Positions 36,075-44,301 of a stretch of DNA of 64,000 bases are shown one piece after another. The position numbers and the translations under genes are program-made. This DNA comes from DATBAX01 sp963723765. GTDB lineage: Bacteria; Acidobacteriota; Terriglobia; Terriglobales; Acidobacteriaceae. Location of the stretch: positions 1 to 64,000 of the forward strand of contig CAVRSD010000011.1 in the NCBI GenBank assembly GCA_963723765.1, written 5' to 3'. The notes below the pieces were generated by a model. That model made no database searches, was not told the DNA's origin, and worked only from the letters and a program-made list of their open reading frames with translations. Each line of letters starts with the position of its first letter. Positions within the stretch are counted from its first letter, which is position 1.

Positions 36075-37492
36075 CGCTGCACCGGTTCTTCCGAAGGCAG
36101 GCGGAAATCCACGGTAACGAAGGTTTGCGCTTCCACGGCCTGACCATTAAGCACATAGGGTTTGTAGCGCCAATGCTTCACGGCGTCGCAGGCCGCCTTT
36201 CCCAGCAGCAATGAACCGCGGACCAGTTTCAGTTCACGGATCGCGCCGTCTCTGCCAATCCACGCTTGCAGCACCACCGGCCCCTGTAATCGTGACTGCA
36301 AGGCTTGCACCGGATACGAAGGTACAACTTTTTCCAGCAGTAACTTCTCCGCCAAATCCTCGGTCAAGCTGACAGGCCGCAGAGCGCCGGCAAGGCGGGG
36401 AGAGACAAAATCATTCCCGAGTATCTCGTCGTCGCTCTGGGTTTGCCCGGCTGGGCTGCGCAAACTTTGAGGAACACGGAGAACGCTGGAAAGTGGGGAG
36501 GACTGATTTTGAGTAGGGGTGGGCTGCGTTTCAGCGGAAGCCTGCGTCACCAGCGCTGCACTGGTTGGCATGGCCGAACTGCGCCGCAACGGTACAACGC
36601 GAATTCTTGTTGTGCGGCCAGTTCGCTGAGGATCCTGCTGATCGTGATCAGCGGCTTCTTCGGCGTTTGCGTTCCCATCGTCCGCATCATCCTCTGTTGG
36701 CTTGTGTATCCACTTGTGGGCTCGTTGCAGGGTGCGATCGTAAGTCTTAACCAGAGCCAAGGCCAAGGGACTATTCGCCGTGGGTTGACTGAAAGCATAG
36801 CCCGCCGCAAGAAATGCCACACACGCGGCCGCGATAAGGATGAACCGGCTTATGTCACGATGCCTTCTGGCAGCAGTAAACTTCCGCGCGGAATGAAAAA
36901 GGCTCTGTATTCCAGATTGACTGAAAAGTTCTTCTTCGTCGTCACGGTAGGAACCTTTTGCGGAAAACGGATAACTTGAAATGGGTGAGGGCCCAAGCGG
37001 ATCTGCTGCAAGGGGCTCCGCCACCGGCTCGAGAGCTGACGGGACCACAAGCTGAAGACGTTTTTCTACCGGCGAAGCTACGGCCTGATTCGTGGTTGTG
37101 GCTTCGTCTGGCACTAGCCATGTCCTCATGTGAGCCAAGAATTCGTCGCACGTAAGCAAGCTATACTTGATTTCGTCGGAAAGCACCGGCTTGCGGAGTA
37201 CGACATTCACTCCGAAAACGGCAGCGGGAAAACTGGCGCCGTCATTGACGATGGCGATCGTCACGGCAGCCTGATTCGATTTCAGCTCGCGCGCCGTCTT
37301 GAGCAGAAAACTGGCTTCTGCACCTTCGTCCCAATCGACGGCAATCACGTCAAAAGCCTGCCCAGTAAGCTTTTCCACCGCCGAAAAAATCTCGGGACAG
37401 TGCTCAACCTGAAGTTCAAGCTCTTCCAGAGCTTGTCGAAGTTGACGCGACGTCTCCTCGTTGGAGGAGAACAGGAGGGAGCGTGGCGACAT
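36071..37492 (-). CDS. Receiver-like domain / membrane helix / TonB C-terminal fusion
   Basis: The 473-residue protein begins with a CheY-like receiver fold (about 1-120): Asp53 in IAVDWDEG lies at the phospho-acceptor place and Lys101 in VVLRKPV at the conserved lysine, but the N-terminal acidic pair is SNEE. After a linker comes one membrane helix (about 216-234, RFILIAAACVAFLAAGYAFS), then a Gln/Pro/Ser-rich spacer and a TonB C-terminal domain (about 385-470, VPSYPVQALQSRLQGPVVLQ, ACDAVKHWRYKPYVLNG). TonB links inner-membrane energy to outer-membrane receptors. A cytosolic receiver on the same chain would allow phospho-control; this is inference. Phosphorylation competence is uncertain. 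Confidence 0.85.
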   Translation of the reverse strand: MSPRSLLFSSNEETSRQLRQALEELELQVEHCPEIFSAVEKLTGQAFDVIAVDWDEGAEASFLLKTARELKSNQAAVTIAIVNDGASFPAAVFGVNVVLRKPVLSDEIKYSLLTCDEFLAHMRTWLVPDEATTTNQAVASPVEKRLQLVVPSALEPVAEPLAADPLGPSPISSYPFSAKGSYRDDEEELFSQSGIQSLFHSARKFTAARRHRDISRFILIAAACVAFLAAGYAFSQPTANSPLALALVKTYDRTLQRAHKWIHKPTEDDADDGNANAEEAADHDQQDPQRTGRTTRIRVVPLRRSSAMPTSAALVTQASAETQPTPTQNQSSPLSSVLRVPQSLRSPAGQTQSDDEILGNDFVSPRLAGALRPVSLTEDLAEKLLLEKVVPSYPVQALQSRLQGPVVLQAWIGRDGAIRELKLVRGSLLLGKAACDAVKHWRYKPYVLNGQAVEAQTFVTVDFRLPSEEPVQR

Positions 37493-37585
37493 ACCACTAG
37501 GCTATTTTGCGTTCCCCTACGCGACAAGGTTACGAACTGCCAGAATGCTTATGGCTGGAAGGCCACGTAACTTACAGATGATTAC

Positions 37586-37601
37586 CTGTCCGTTCGGACA
37601 G
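37586..37601. promoter_or_regulatory. Short inverted repeat upstream of the receiver-TonB gene
   Basis: CTGTCCG and CGGACAG are perfect inverted arms with a 2-nt centre, about 95 nt upstream of the start at 37492. It could be a dimeric regulator site or a hairpin at the end of the preceding TPR gene; no poly-U follows. Confidence 0.35.
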
Positions 37602-37671
37602 AGCAGGTGGTTGGCGTAACGCTCAGGAAAAGCAGATTTCTCGTTTCGTCGCGAAATGGAAAATCAAAAGG

Positions 37672-38799
37672 CTAAGGATGCAATGCGGGCGGAGCGGTGG
37701 ACATTTTTGAGGCAACGTCGTCTGCCTTTTGGTGTAGCTCACGAACTTTAGCAAATTCTTTCGCAGATTCCGCGGTGTTGCCCATGGCCTGGTACGCGCG
37801 CCCCAGGCGAAAGTGCGCATCCGGCTCCGTCGAATCCAATTTCACTGCATGCTGAAGGGCGGCGATGGCCTCAGGGAAGCGTTTCTGCTGGGCAAGAATG
37901 GCACCCATATCAAGATAAGCGATTCGGATGTCGTCTCTGGTTTTCACGGATTTTTCCAGCAGCAGAAGGGCTTTTTCTGGATTGTTCCTCTTCATCTCGA
38001 TGTCGCCCAGATACGCCAGCGCTTGCGGATGATTCGGATCGATTGATAACTCGTTCTCAAACTCACTCGTCGCCAGATCGTATTGATGCGATTTCCAATA
38101 CAAGTAGCCGAGACCGAAATGCACATTCGGTTCCTGCGGAGCCACTTTCACGGCGGCCTGGAACTCGGCAATGGCTTCCGGCGTCTGTCCCAGGCCGTCC
38201 AAGGCTTCCCCAATCATGATATGGGCCGCTGGGGAATCCGGGTTCTGCCGCAGAATCTGATGGAACTCATCGAGAGCGCAGGCATACTTCTTTGCCCACA
38301 GGCAGCTTTGCGCCAATACCTGATGTAGCTCCATATTGCCGGGGTCGAGCTTCGCCGCCGGCTCTAGATACTTGACGGCGTCTGCAAATCGCTTGGCGCC
38401 ATAATCGCTAAAGCCCAACAGGGTTCGTGCTTGTGCGTTATGTGGATCGGCAGCCAAGGCAGCCTTGAGTGGCGCAATTGCTGCGTCAAAGTGTCCCTGC
38501 TTGAATTCCGCGAGGCCCAGGTTCAGTTGGATCCCCGGCAACTTAGGGTTCAGCGCGATTGCCTCACGGTAGGCAGTGGCGGCTTCGTCATATTTCTCCA
38601 GCTTGGACAGCACAACACCCAGGCTGGCGAACGCAGCGGCATCCTGAGGACTACGCTGAGTGACTGCACGCCATGCGTCTGCGGCTTCCGGATACTTCCC
38701 CTGTCCTTGCAGTGCGAGCGCATCAGAGGGTGATTGCGAGAATGCAAACACCGGCAAAAATAAGACGACAAGCAGGCAGACTAATTTCCAGTTCTTCAT
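37672..38799 (-). CDS. Exported TPR-repeat protein
   Basis: The 375-residue protein has a clear signal peptide (MKNWKLVCLLVVLFLPVFAF, cleavage near SQS). About nine tetratricopeptide repeats fill the rest (for example YDEAATAYREAIALNPKLPG, FDAAIAPLKAALAADPHNAQ and YDLATSEFENELSIDPNHPQ). TPR arrays are protein-interaction scaffolds, and here it acts in the periplasm. It lies upstream of the receiver-TonB gene on the same strand with a 180-nt gap. No specific partner can be named. Confidence 0.88.
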   Translation of the reverse strand: MKNWKLVCLLVVLFLPVFAFSQSPSDALALQGQGKYPEAADAWRAVTQRSPQDAAAFASLGVVLSKLEKYDEAATAYREAIALNPKLPGIQLNLGLAEFKQGHFDAAIAPLKAALAADPHNAQARTLLGFSDYGAKRFADAVKYLEPAAKLDPGNMELHQVLAQSCLWAKKYACALDEFHQILRQNPDSPAAHIMIGEALDGLGQTPEAIAEFQAAVKVAPQEPNVHFGLGYLYWKSHQYDLATSEFENELSIDPNHPQALAYLGDIEMKRNNPEKALLLLEKSVKTRDDIRIAYLDMGAILAQQKRFPEAIAALQHAVKLDSTEPDAHFRLGRAYQAMGNTAESAKEFAKVRELHQKADDVASKMSTAPPALHP

Positions 38800-38883
38800 A
38801 GCTCCAGAAATCAGACTAACGGAATTTCAGCGCGGTGGCACGGACAACCACGATGACGTGGCGGATACAGGAGAAGGCGCCTT

Positions 38884-38930
38884 AAAACCTTGCCCCGCTC
38901 TACCGGGGGAACCAGTATCGAGCGGGGCAA
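38884..38930 (-). terminator. Intrinsic terminator of the Oar-like receptor gene
   Basis: TTGCCCCGCTC (38890-38900) and GAGCGGGGCAA (38920-38930) form an 11-bp stem with a 19-nt loop. On the minus strand it is followed by GGTTTTAAGG. It lies about 24 nt after the receptor stop at 38954. The U-run is short, so strength is uncertain. Confidence 0.65.
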
Positions 38931-38953
38931 AGAACCAACGTGCAAAGCGTTCG

Positions 38954-41900
38954 CTAGAAGTACAGCTTCGCTCCAAGTTGGAACTCTCTAGGATCGAATG
39001 CGGCAGTGACTGCGCCGAAATTGGTGGCACCGACGTTGGTACTGATGCCGCCATTGTTAGCGTCGCCCTTGAACTGCGTGTGGTTCCAGGTGTTGAAAGT
39101 TTCCACGCGCAACTCGAAGCGGCTGCCTCGGGATTCGCTGATCACGAAGCTCTTGAACAGTGACAAGTTCCAGTCATCGCGTCCGGGACCCCGTATCGCG
39201 TCGAAGCCAAGATTGCCGTAGCAGTCAGCTCCGGAGCCACCGGCGGTGCAAGCCGGAGCGGAAAATGCCGCAGGATTGAACCATTCTGCAGCAGTTTTCG
39301 GATAGGAGATTGATCCAGTCACGTCCGGCCGGTTCCCGGAATTTGGGATAATGCTGGAAGCGCTGTTGCCGCTTACTCCCAGATTAAGGGGCGCTCCCGT
39401 TTCCATGGTGACGATCCCTGACAGAGACCATCCACCCACGGTCGACTTCAGCAAGCGGTTCGAACTGTCCTTCAGGAAGGGAAGCTGATATACGAAGTTG
39501 ACGAACGCAACATGGGTACGGTCGAACTGAGATGGCCCGATATCGTAGCGCCATCCTTCGTAAGGGTTGGTAACGTTGTTAAGATCGCCGCCGCTGCCGT
39601 TACTGGTGGTGGCATCGATGGTGCGCGAGTAGGTGTAGCCGAATTGGAGTTGAAGATCTCTTCTGATGTTGGAATGCAAGTCAACCTGGAGCGAATTGTA
39701 ATTCGAATTCGCTTCGTTTTCAGACAGCCGGATGGCGCCATATCCCGCATATCCATAGAGCGTGTTGATGTTGGGAGTGCCCGGAGTGCCGTGGACCAAA
39801 TCTCCCAGATCGCTCATCGGCGGGAGATTCACTTCGCGGTAGTCGTTCTCGTGACGATCCTGGCTGCCTACATAGGAGATTCCCAGTACCGACCTGGCCC
39901 CCAACGCCTGCTGGACGCCAAAGCTGAACTGATAGGAGACTGGGGCTTTGTAATTGTTGACGGCGATGCCGGTGAAGCCAAGGGGAAGAACTGGCAAAGT
40001 TGCCGGCGAGATCGTATTGCCGGTGCTGACGGAAGAGATCGTCCCTGGGTCTGCAGTGTTCAAGAGCAGAACATTGTTTAGAGTAGGATTCAAGTCTCCC
40101 GGCGGGTTGACGGCGCCGTTGTACATGTCGTTGCCCTGTACCCGTTCATACATGATGCCGAATCCGCCGCGGACAACCGTTTTGCCTTGGCCCGTAAGGT
40201 CATAAGCAAAACCGATGCGCGGGCCAAAATCAGCCCAGTGATTATTTACCAATCCTTTCGGGATCCCATTCTTACCCCCGATGCCGATACCGTTCGTGTA
40301 GAACTCGATTCCAGCAAGTAACGGGTTGGAAGATGTTCCAAACGCTGCCGCTGGAGTCGTCGTGGTGTTGATGGTGCCATCCGGGTTAACTTGGGCAGCC
40401 AGGCTGGGCTGGTACAGATTGGGGTAGAAATTGGATGACTGTTGGTTGGCTTCATAGGTATGCGGTATACCGTCCCAACGCAGTCCGAGATTCAAGGTCA
40501 AGCGGTGCGTAGCGCGCCAGTTGTCCTGAACGTAGGCGGCGTAGGAGACGTTGTTCCATTGTCCGGTGATCTTAACCGCATCCTCGTTGTAAGCCTGTGC
40601 ATAGCCCAACAGGTAATCGGCAAAATCATTGCCGGTGAACTCGCCATTGAAGGTGTAGTTCCCCTGGGTATTTGCGAAAGCATCCTGGGTCTTCTTGTAA
40701 AGCGCCCAGCTGGCACCAAACTTGAACTGGTGTGCGCCATGCGTCCAGGAAATATCATCACGGAACTGATAGTCGTCCGCCTTATTGTTCCAGGGGGTCC
40801 AATTGGAAGTGTATTGTGACCCGGTAGCACCCGACAGGTTGATGGACGGAATGCGGGTGTCGACGTTGGGGTTAGTCGGGAACAGCCGGCCGAAAGTATA
40901 GTCGGCCGGAGCTGTGACCAGACCTTGAGGAATAATGTTAATGCGGTTGCCGTTGTAGTTGAAAGCCGCTTCGTTGAGCAACGTCGGGCTGACCACGTAG
41001 GTGGTGTGGATGACCGCGCTATAGGAAGGGTTCCCGAAAACGTCACTGACGGTCGGGACGTTATCGCCACTCCATTGCGTGGTTCCGTATGTTTGCGAGG
41101 TCTGTTCTGAAACCCAGTGTCCGAACACCGAGAACTTGTCGCTGAACTGGTGGTCGACACGCGCGATTTCTTCACGAACCGTGGTTGGCGAGTTGTTGCC
41201 GCCCTGGAAATTGTGGCCGCTGTTAGGAGCGGGGAAAATGCCTGCATTCAGGAGCGACGTAGCATTCGCACTCACGAACGGGAGCGTATTGCCGGTGAAC
41301 TGTTGAAAAATCGGCTGAGTGCTGGCCATGGTCGGAATTGCATTGAGAGGGGCATTGGGGTTAGCACTGCACGAACCACTTGGGGTCGGAGTGCTGAAGG
41401 TCTGTCCCGCAAACAGAGCTTGCTGGGCGGAGGAAAGTTGATTTTGGCAAGGCACATGGAGGCCCGAGAATGGAATCGCTGGCTGGCTGGGATCCACGCT
41501 CGCATTCACTTTGACATCGGCAGGCAAATTAGCCGCAAAATCGCCGCCGTATGTGTCCGCGAACGGAACTGGCTGATTTGTTAAACCACCCTGGACTAGG
41601 CTGCGCCATTCCATGTTGTAGAAAAAGAATGTTGGGTGACTCTTCCACAATGGAACCTGACCACCCAGGTTGAAACCATACGTATTGAATCGCAGCTCGG
41701 CAACTTTGGCTGGAGCGCGGTTAAAATAATTACGTGCGTCGAGGGCGTTATTACGATCAAACTCCCACGCTGAAGCATGGAATTGTTTGGTCCCGGACTT
41801 GATGACCTGCGTGATCGTGGCTGCCGACGAAAGACCATACTCGGCGCTGTAGTTTGAAGTCAGGTTGCGGAACTCGGCAATGGCGTCCATGGAGGGCATG

Positions 41901-42577
41901 ACGCTGCCGCTGCTTCCACCACGGTCAAGGTTCTCGCCACCATCCAGCAGTTGCAGGTTGTGACCGGCCCGTTGACCGTTAATGCTCACGTTGCTGTCGC
42001 CGCTTACCGCAGTGGGAGTTACGAAATCGCCTTGAATGCTGGAGGCTCCCGGGGTCAGCGCGAACAGGGAATAGACGCTTCGTCCGTTGGTGGACAACTG
42101 GCTGATCTGCTCGCCCGTAATGACGGTGCTGACCTCGCCGGAGTCGGATTGGACCTTGATCGCCTCGGCTTCCACCGTGACGTTCTCCTGGGTCGAGCCC
42201 ACTAGCAGGCCAAAGTCAATACGGGTGCGATCACCCACATTCAGCACAACGTCGTTTCTCTCAGAGACCTTAAATCCAGGAGCCTCGGCTTTAATAATGT
42301 AGATGCCGATGTTCAGGTCAGGCGCGACGTATTGGCCGGCATCGTTGGTCTTGACCGTGCGAGTCTGCCCAGTATTGGTGTGGGTCACAGTGACGGTCAC
42401 GTTTGGAATCACTGACCCCGACGGATCAGTGATGGTTCCGACAACGGTAGCAGACTGTCCAACTGCGTAAGACGCCAGACCAAGAAGGACAATCCCAAAA
42501 ACCGTGAAATGACGCACCCCACGGCCTTTCAGAACCAGGCCAAGATTTTTGGCATACGTGAACCAAGCAGATTTCAT
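38954..42577 (-). CDS. Oar-like TonB-dependent receptor with carboxypeptidase-regulatory domain
   Basis: From ATG 42577 (ribosome binding site CGGAGG 8 nt upstream) the protein has 1207 residues: a basic N-terminus and membrane-type signal (about 25-42), a CarboxypepD_reg domain (about 45-125, VVGTITDPSGSVIPNVTVTV), the plug (about 135-270, RSVYSLFALTPGASS, VSINGQRAGHNLQLLDGG) and a very large barrel ending in LGAKLYF, where terminal Phe is the outer-membrane insertion signal. Such receptors are abundant in Acidobacteriota and are thought to import oligosaccharides or peptides. The divergent LacI gene and the GH3 gene, all with the same operator, suggest a plant-polysaccharide-derived sugar ligand. 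This is inference. Confidence 0.94.
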   Translation of the reverse strand: MKSAWFTYAKNLGLVLKGRGVRHFTVFGIVLLGLASYAVGQSATVVGTITDPSGSVIPNVTVTVTHTNTGQTRTVKTNDAGQYVAPDLNIGIYIIKAEAPGFKVSERNDVVLNVGDRTRIDFGLLVGSTQENVTVEAEAIKVQSDSGEVSTVITGEQISQLSTNGRSVYSLFALTPGASSIQGDFVTPTAVSGDSNVSINGQRAGHNLQLLDGGENLDRGGSSGSVMPSMDAIAEFRNLTSNYSAEYGLSSAATITQVIKSGTKQFHASAWEFDRNNALDARNYFNRAPAKVAELRFNTYGFNLGGQVPLWKSHPTFFFYNMEWRSLVQGGLTNQPVPFADTYGGDFAANLPADVKVNASVDPSQPAIPFSGLHVPCQNQLSSAQQALFAGQTFSTPTPSGSCSANPNAPLNAIPTMASTQPIFQQFTGNTLPFVSANATSLLNAGIFPAPNSGHNFQGGNNSPTTVREEIARVDHQFSDKFSVFGHWVSEQTSQTYGTTQWSGDNVPTVSDVFGNPSYSAVIHTTYVVSPTLLNEAAFNYNGNRINIIPQGLVTAPADYTFGRLFPTNPNVDTRIPSINLSGATGSQYTSNWTPWNNKADDYQFRDDISWTHGAHQFKFGASWALYKKTQDAFANTQGNYTFNGEFTGNDFADYLLGYAQAYNEDAVKITGQWNNVSYAAYVQDNWRATHRLTLNLGLRWDGIPHTYEANQQSSNFYPNLYQPSLAAQVNPDGTINTTTTPAAAFGTSSNPLLAGIEFYTNGIGIGGKNGIPKGLVNNHWADFGPRIGFAYDLTGQGKTVVRGGFGIMYERVQGNDMYNGAVNPPGDLNPTLNNVLLLNTADPGTISSVSTGNTISPATLPVLPLGFTGIAVNNYKAPVSYQFSFGVQQALGARSVLGISYVGSQDRHENDYREVNLPPMSDLGDLVHGTPGTPNINTLYGYAGYGAIRLSENEANSNYNSLQVDLHSNIRRDLQLQFGYTYSRTIDATTSNGSGGDLNNVTNPYEGWRYDIGPSQFDRTHVAFVNFVYQLPFLKDSSNRLLKSTVGGWSLSGIVTMETGAPLNLGVSGNSASSIIPNSGNRPDVTGSISYPKTAAEWFNPAAFSAPACTAGGSGADCYGNLGFDAIRGPGRDDWNLSLFKSFVISESRGSRFELRVETFNTWNHTQFKGDANNGGISTNVGATNFGAVTAAFDPREFQLGAKLYF

Positions 42578-42661
42578 TACCAGCCTCCGGAAGAGAATCC
42601 CTACGATTGAACACACAGATAGGCACAATCAGTTCTGTGAATATGTCCGTGCGGAACAGTT

Positions 42662-42689
42662 TGTATCGTTATTCAATATAGGTTGTCAA
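42662..42689 (-). promoter_or_regulatory. Probable promoter of the Oar-like receptor
   Basis: A full-consensus TTGACA (42689-42684) on the minus strand is followed after 16 nt by GATACA (42667-42662). The operator palindrome lies just upstream of the -35. The -10 match is weak but the position is right: about 85 nt before the start codon. Confidence 0.5.
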
Positions 42690-42703
42690 GCACAAAACCC
42701 GAT

Positions 42704-42728
42704 CTAAATCGAATCTATATCGATTTAG
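42704..42728. promoter_or_regulatory. LacI-type operator in the receptor/lacI gap
   Basis: CTAAATCGA (42704-42712) and TCGATTTAG (42720-42728) are perfect 9-bp inverted arms with a 7-bp centre. Read as 14-mers, CTATATCGATTTAG (42715-42728) matches the palindrome CTAAATCGATTTAG at 13 positions. A central CG is typical for LacI-family sites. It lies between the divergent receptor and regulator genes, next to the receptor -35 box, so repression of the receptor and autoregulation are likely. Confidence 0.75.
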
Positions 42729-42800
42729 TAACAAACCGACGGTCTGGAAACGATTACATTCCGCTTGCTGGATGTGCCTGGGTATGCCAGACTGCCATGC

Positions 42801-43931
42801 ATGCCGCGAAAGAAAGCCGGGCCGAATGGGCATCGGCCAGCTGCGCCATCAAAGGCTCCTTTCAGCCTGAAGCAATTAGCCGATCACCTGGGATTCGCCC
42901 CGGCGACCGTCTCCCTGGTTTTAAACGGCTCAGCGGTGGCCGACACCATTTCGGCGGAAACCAAGAAGTTAATCCTCGAAGCCGCACGGAAATTTAATTA
43001 CCGCCCCAATTTTTTTGCGCGCTGCCTGCGCACCAAGCGCAGTTTCACCATTGGAGTGATGGTGTCGGAAGTCAGCGAGGGCTATAACGCGACGGTCTTG
43101 AGTGGCATTGAGGACCATCTTCTTCAGGAAGGTTATTTCTATTTCGTTGCCAGCCACCGCTTCAAACAAGACTTGATCGATGAATACCCCCAGATGTTCC
43201 TTCATCGCTCGGTCGATGGACTCATTGTCGTCAACACGCCCTGGCATCTTGATCTGCCGATCCCGGTGGTCACTGTTTCCAGCCACCACACTGTCAAAGG
43301 TGTCACCAGCATCGTGCTGGACCACTATCGTGCAGCTGAAGTCGCGCTGCGACACCTTCTCGACCTCGGGCATCGCAAAATAGCCTTCATCAAGGGACAG
43401 GCTTTCGTACCGGACACCGATGTGCGCTGGAATTCGATTCTCGGGGCGGCGGCTCAAATGGGGCTGCCTATCTCAGAAAGTCTGGTCACGCAGATCGCGC
43501 ACAATTCTCCCTCGCCGCATCTCGGCTATGAGGTCACCCGGAAACTCCTGGCTTCCGGAGAGCGATTCACCGCGCTGTTTGCGTTCAATGACATTTCAGC
43601 CATGGGTGCGATCCGTGCTCTGCACGAATCCGGCCTGCGGGTGCCCGAAGATATTTCGGTGGTCGGGTTTGATGACATCGAGAGCGCCGCGTATCAGAGT
43701 CCTGGGTTGACCACCGTACATCAGCCGCTGAGAAAAATGGGGAGAATGGCCGCCGAAACTGTTCTCCGCTGCATCGCGCGGCCCTCCGAGAAGTCCGATG
43801 CCTCGCCAACCATCACCGTTGAGCCGGAACTGAAGGTGCGTGGAACCACTTGCGCTGTAGCCCGGCAGTCAGCCCCGCGGAAAAAATCTGTGCAGCACCG
43901 CCAGCGACTCATGCGCTTATCTCCCCATTGA
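42801..43931 (+). CDS. LacI-family transcriptional regulator
   Basis: From ATG 42801 the protein has 376 residues. The N-terminal HTH (about 22-75: SLKQLADHLGFAPATVSLVLN, with hinge-helix-like NYRPNFFARCLRTKRS) is typical of LacI. It continues with the periplasmic-binding-like effector domain (about 80-345) ending VVGFDDIESAAYQSPGLTTVHQPLRKMG. The HTH is preceded by a basic, Pro-rich extension of about 20 residues. A TTG at 42765 is an alternative start. It probably binds the CTAAATCGATTTAG sites at 42704-42728 and 44018-44031. The inducer is unknown, possibly a sugar released by the GH3 enzyme. Confidence 0.94.
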   Translation: MPRKKAGPNGHRPAAPSKAPFSLKQLADHLGFAPATVSLVLNGSAVADTISAETKKLILEAARKFNYRPNFFARCLRTKRSFTIGVMVSEVSEGYNATVLSGIEDHLLQEGYFYFVASHRFKQDLIDEYPQMFLHRSVDGLIVVNTPWHLDLPIPVVTVSSHHTVKGVTSIVLDHYRAAEVALRHLLDLGHRKIAFIKGQAFVPDTDVRWNSILGAAAQMGLPISESLVTQIAHNSPSPHLGYEVTRKLLASGERFTALFAFNDISAMGAIRALHESGLRVPEDISVVGFDDIESAAYQSPGLTTVHQPLRKMGRMAAETVLRCIARPSEKSDASPTITVEPELKVRGTTCAVARQSAPRKKSVQHRQRLMRLSPH

Positions 43932-44301
43932 GAACCTGATCTCCCATCTCGTTCGAAATTGAAACTGCCCGCATTAAAACATTGAGTTTAGATTTATTTT
44001 GTGCTACAAGCGACGATCTAAACCGATTTAGAGAGTGGTCTGCTTCTGTTGCTCTTAGACATTGCGCGAAGCGGTTGCTCTACCAGCAATTCGTTGGCAC
44101 CTTATTTATTACCGGGTCGCCACTACAGCACCAAACGAGGAGTCTCGTTGAAGGTTAAGCTTCTGGTACATTCGTCACTATTATTTTCCGAATCATTTTC
44201 GGAAGCTGATTTTTGCGAGGCCGCAGGGCAACATCACAAGAGACCCTTGTTGCAGTTTTGAGGAACCGAATCCTATGCCGAGTCTTATAGGGGAAAACCG
44301 T
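43932..44301 (+). other. Long structured leader/upstream region of the GH3 gene
   Basis: The 370-nt gap has no gene. It contains the operator at 44018-44031 and two hairpins: AACGAG (44134-44139) with CTCGTT (44144-44149), and TTCCGAA (44186-44192) with TTCGGAA (44198-44204). A small open frame (44049-44261) has no supporting features. With the operator 270 nt before the start, the mRNA leader is probably over 200 nt. Confidence 0.55.
44018..44031. promoter_or_regulatory. LacI-type operator upstream of the GH3 gene
   Basis: CTAAACCGATTTAG matches the palindrome CTAAATCGATTTAG at 13 of 14 positions, with central CG. The site occurs once in the region upstream of the GH3 glycosidase and matches the sites next to the lacI gene. 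Confidence 0.7.

Noticed and set aside
40498..41247. 249-codon frame within the Oar-like receptor gene
   Set aside because: Out-of-frame shadow with Thr/Arg/Ser-rich, low-complexity product; the receptor frame is clearly real.
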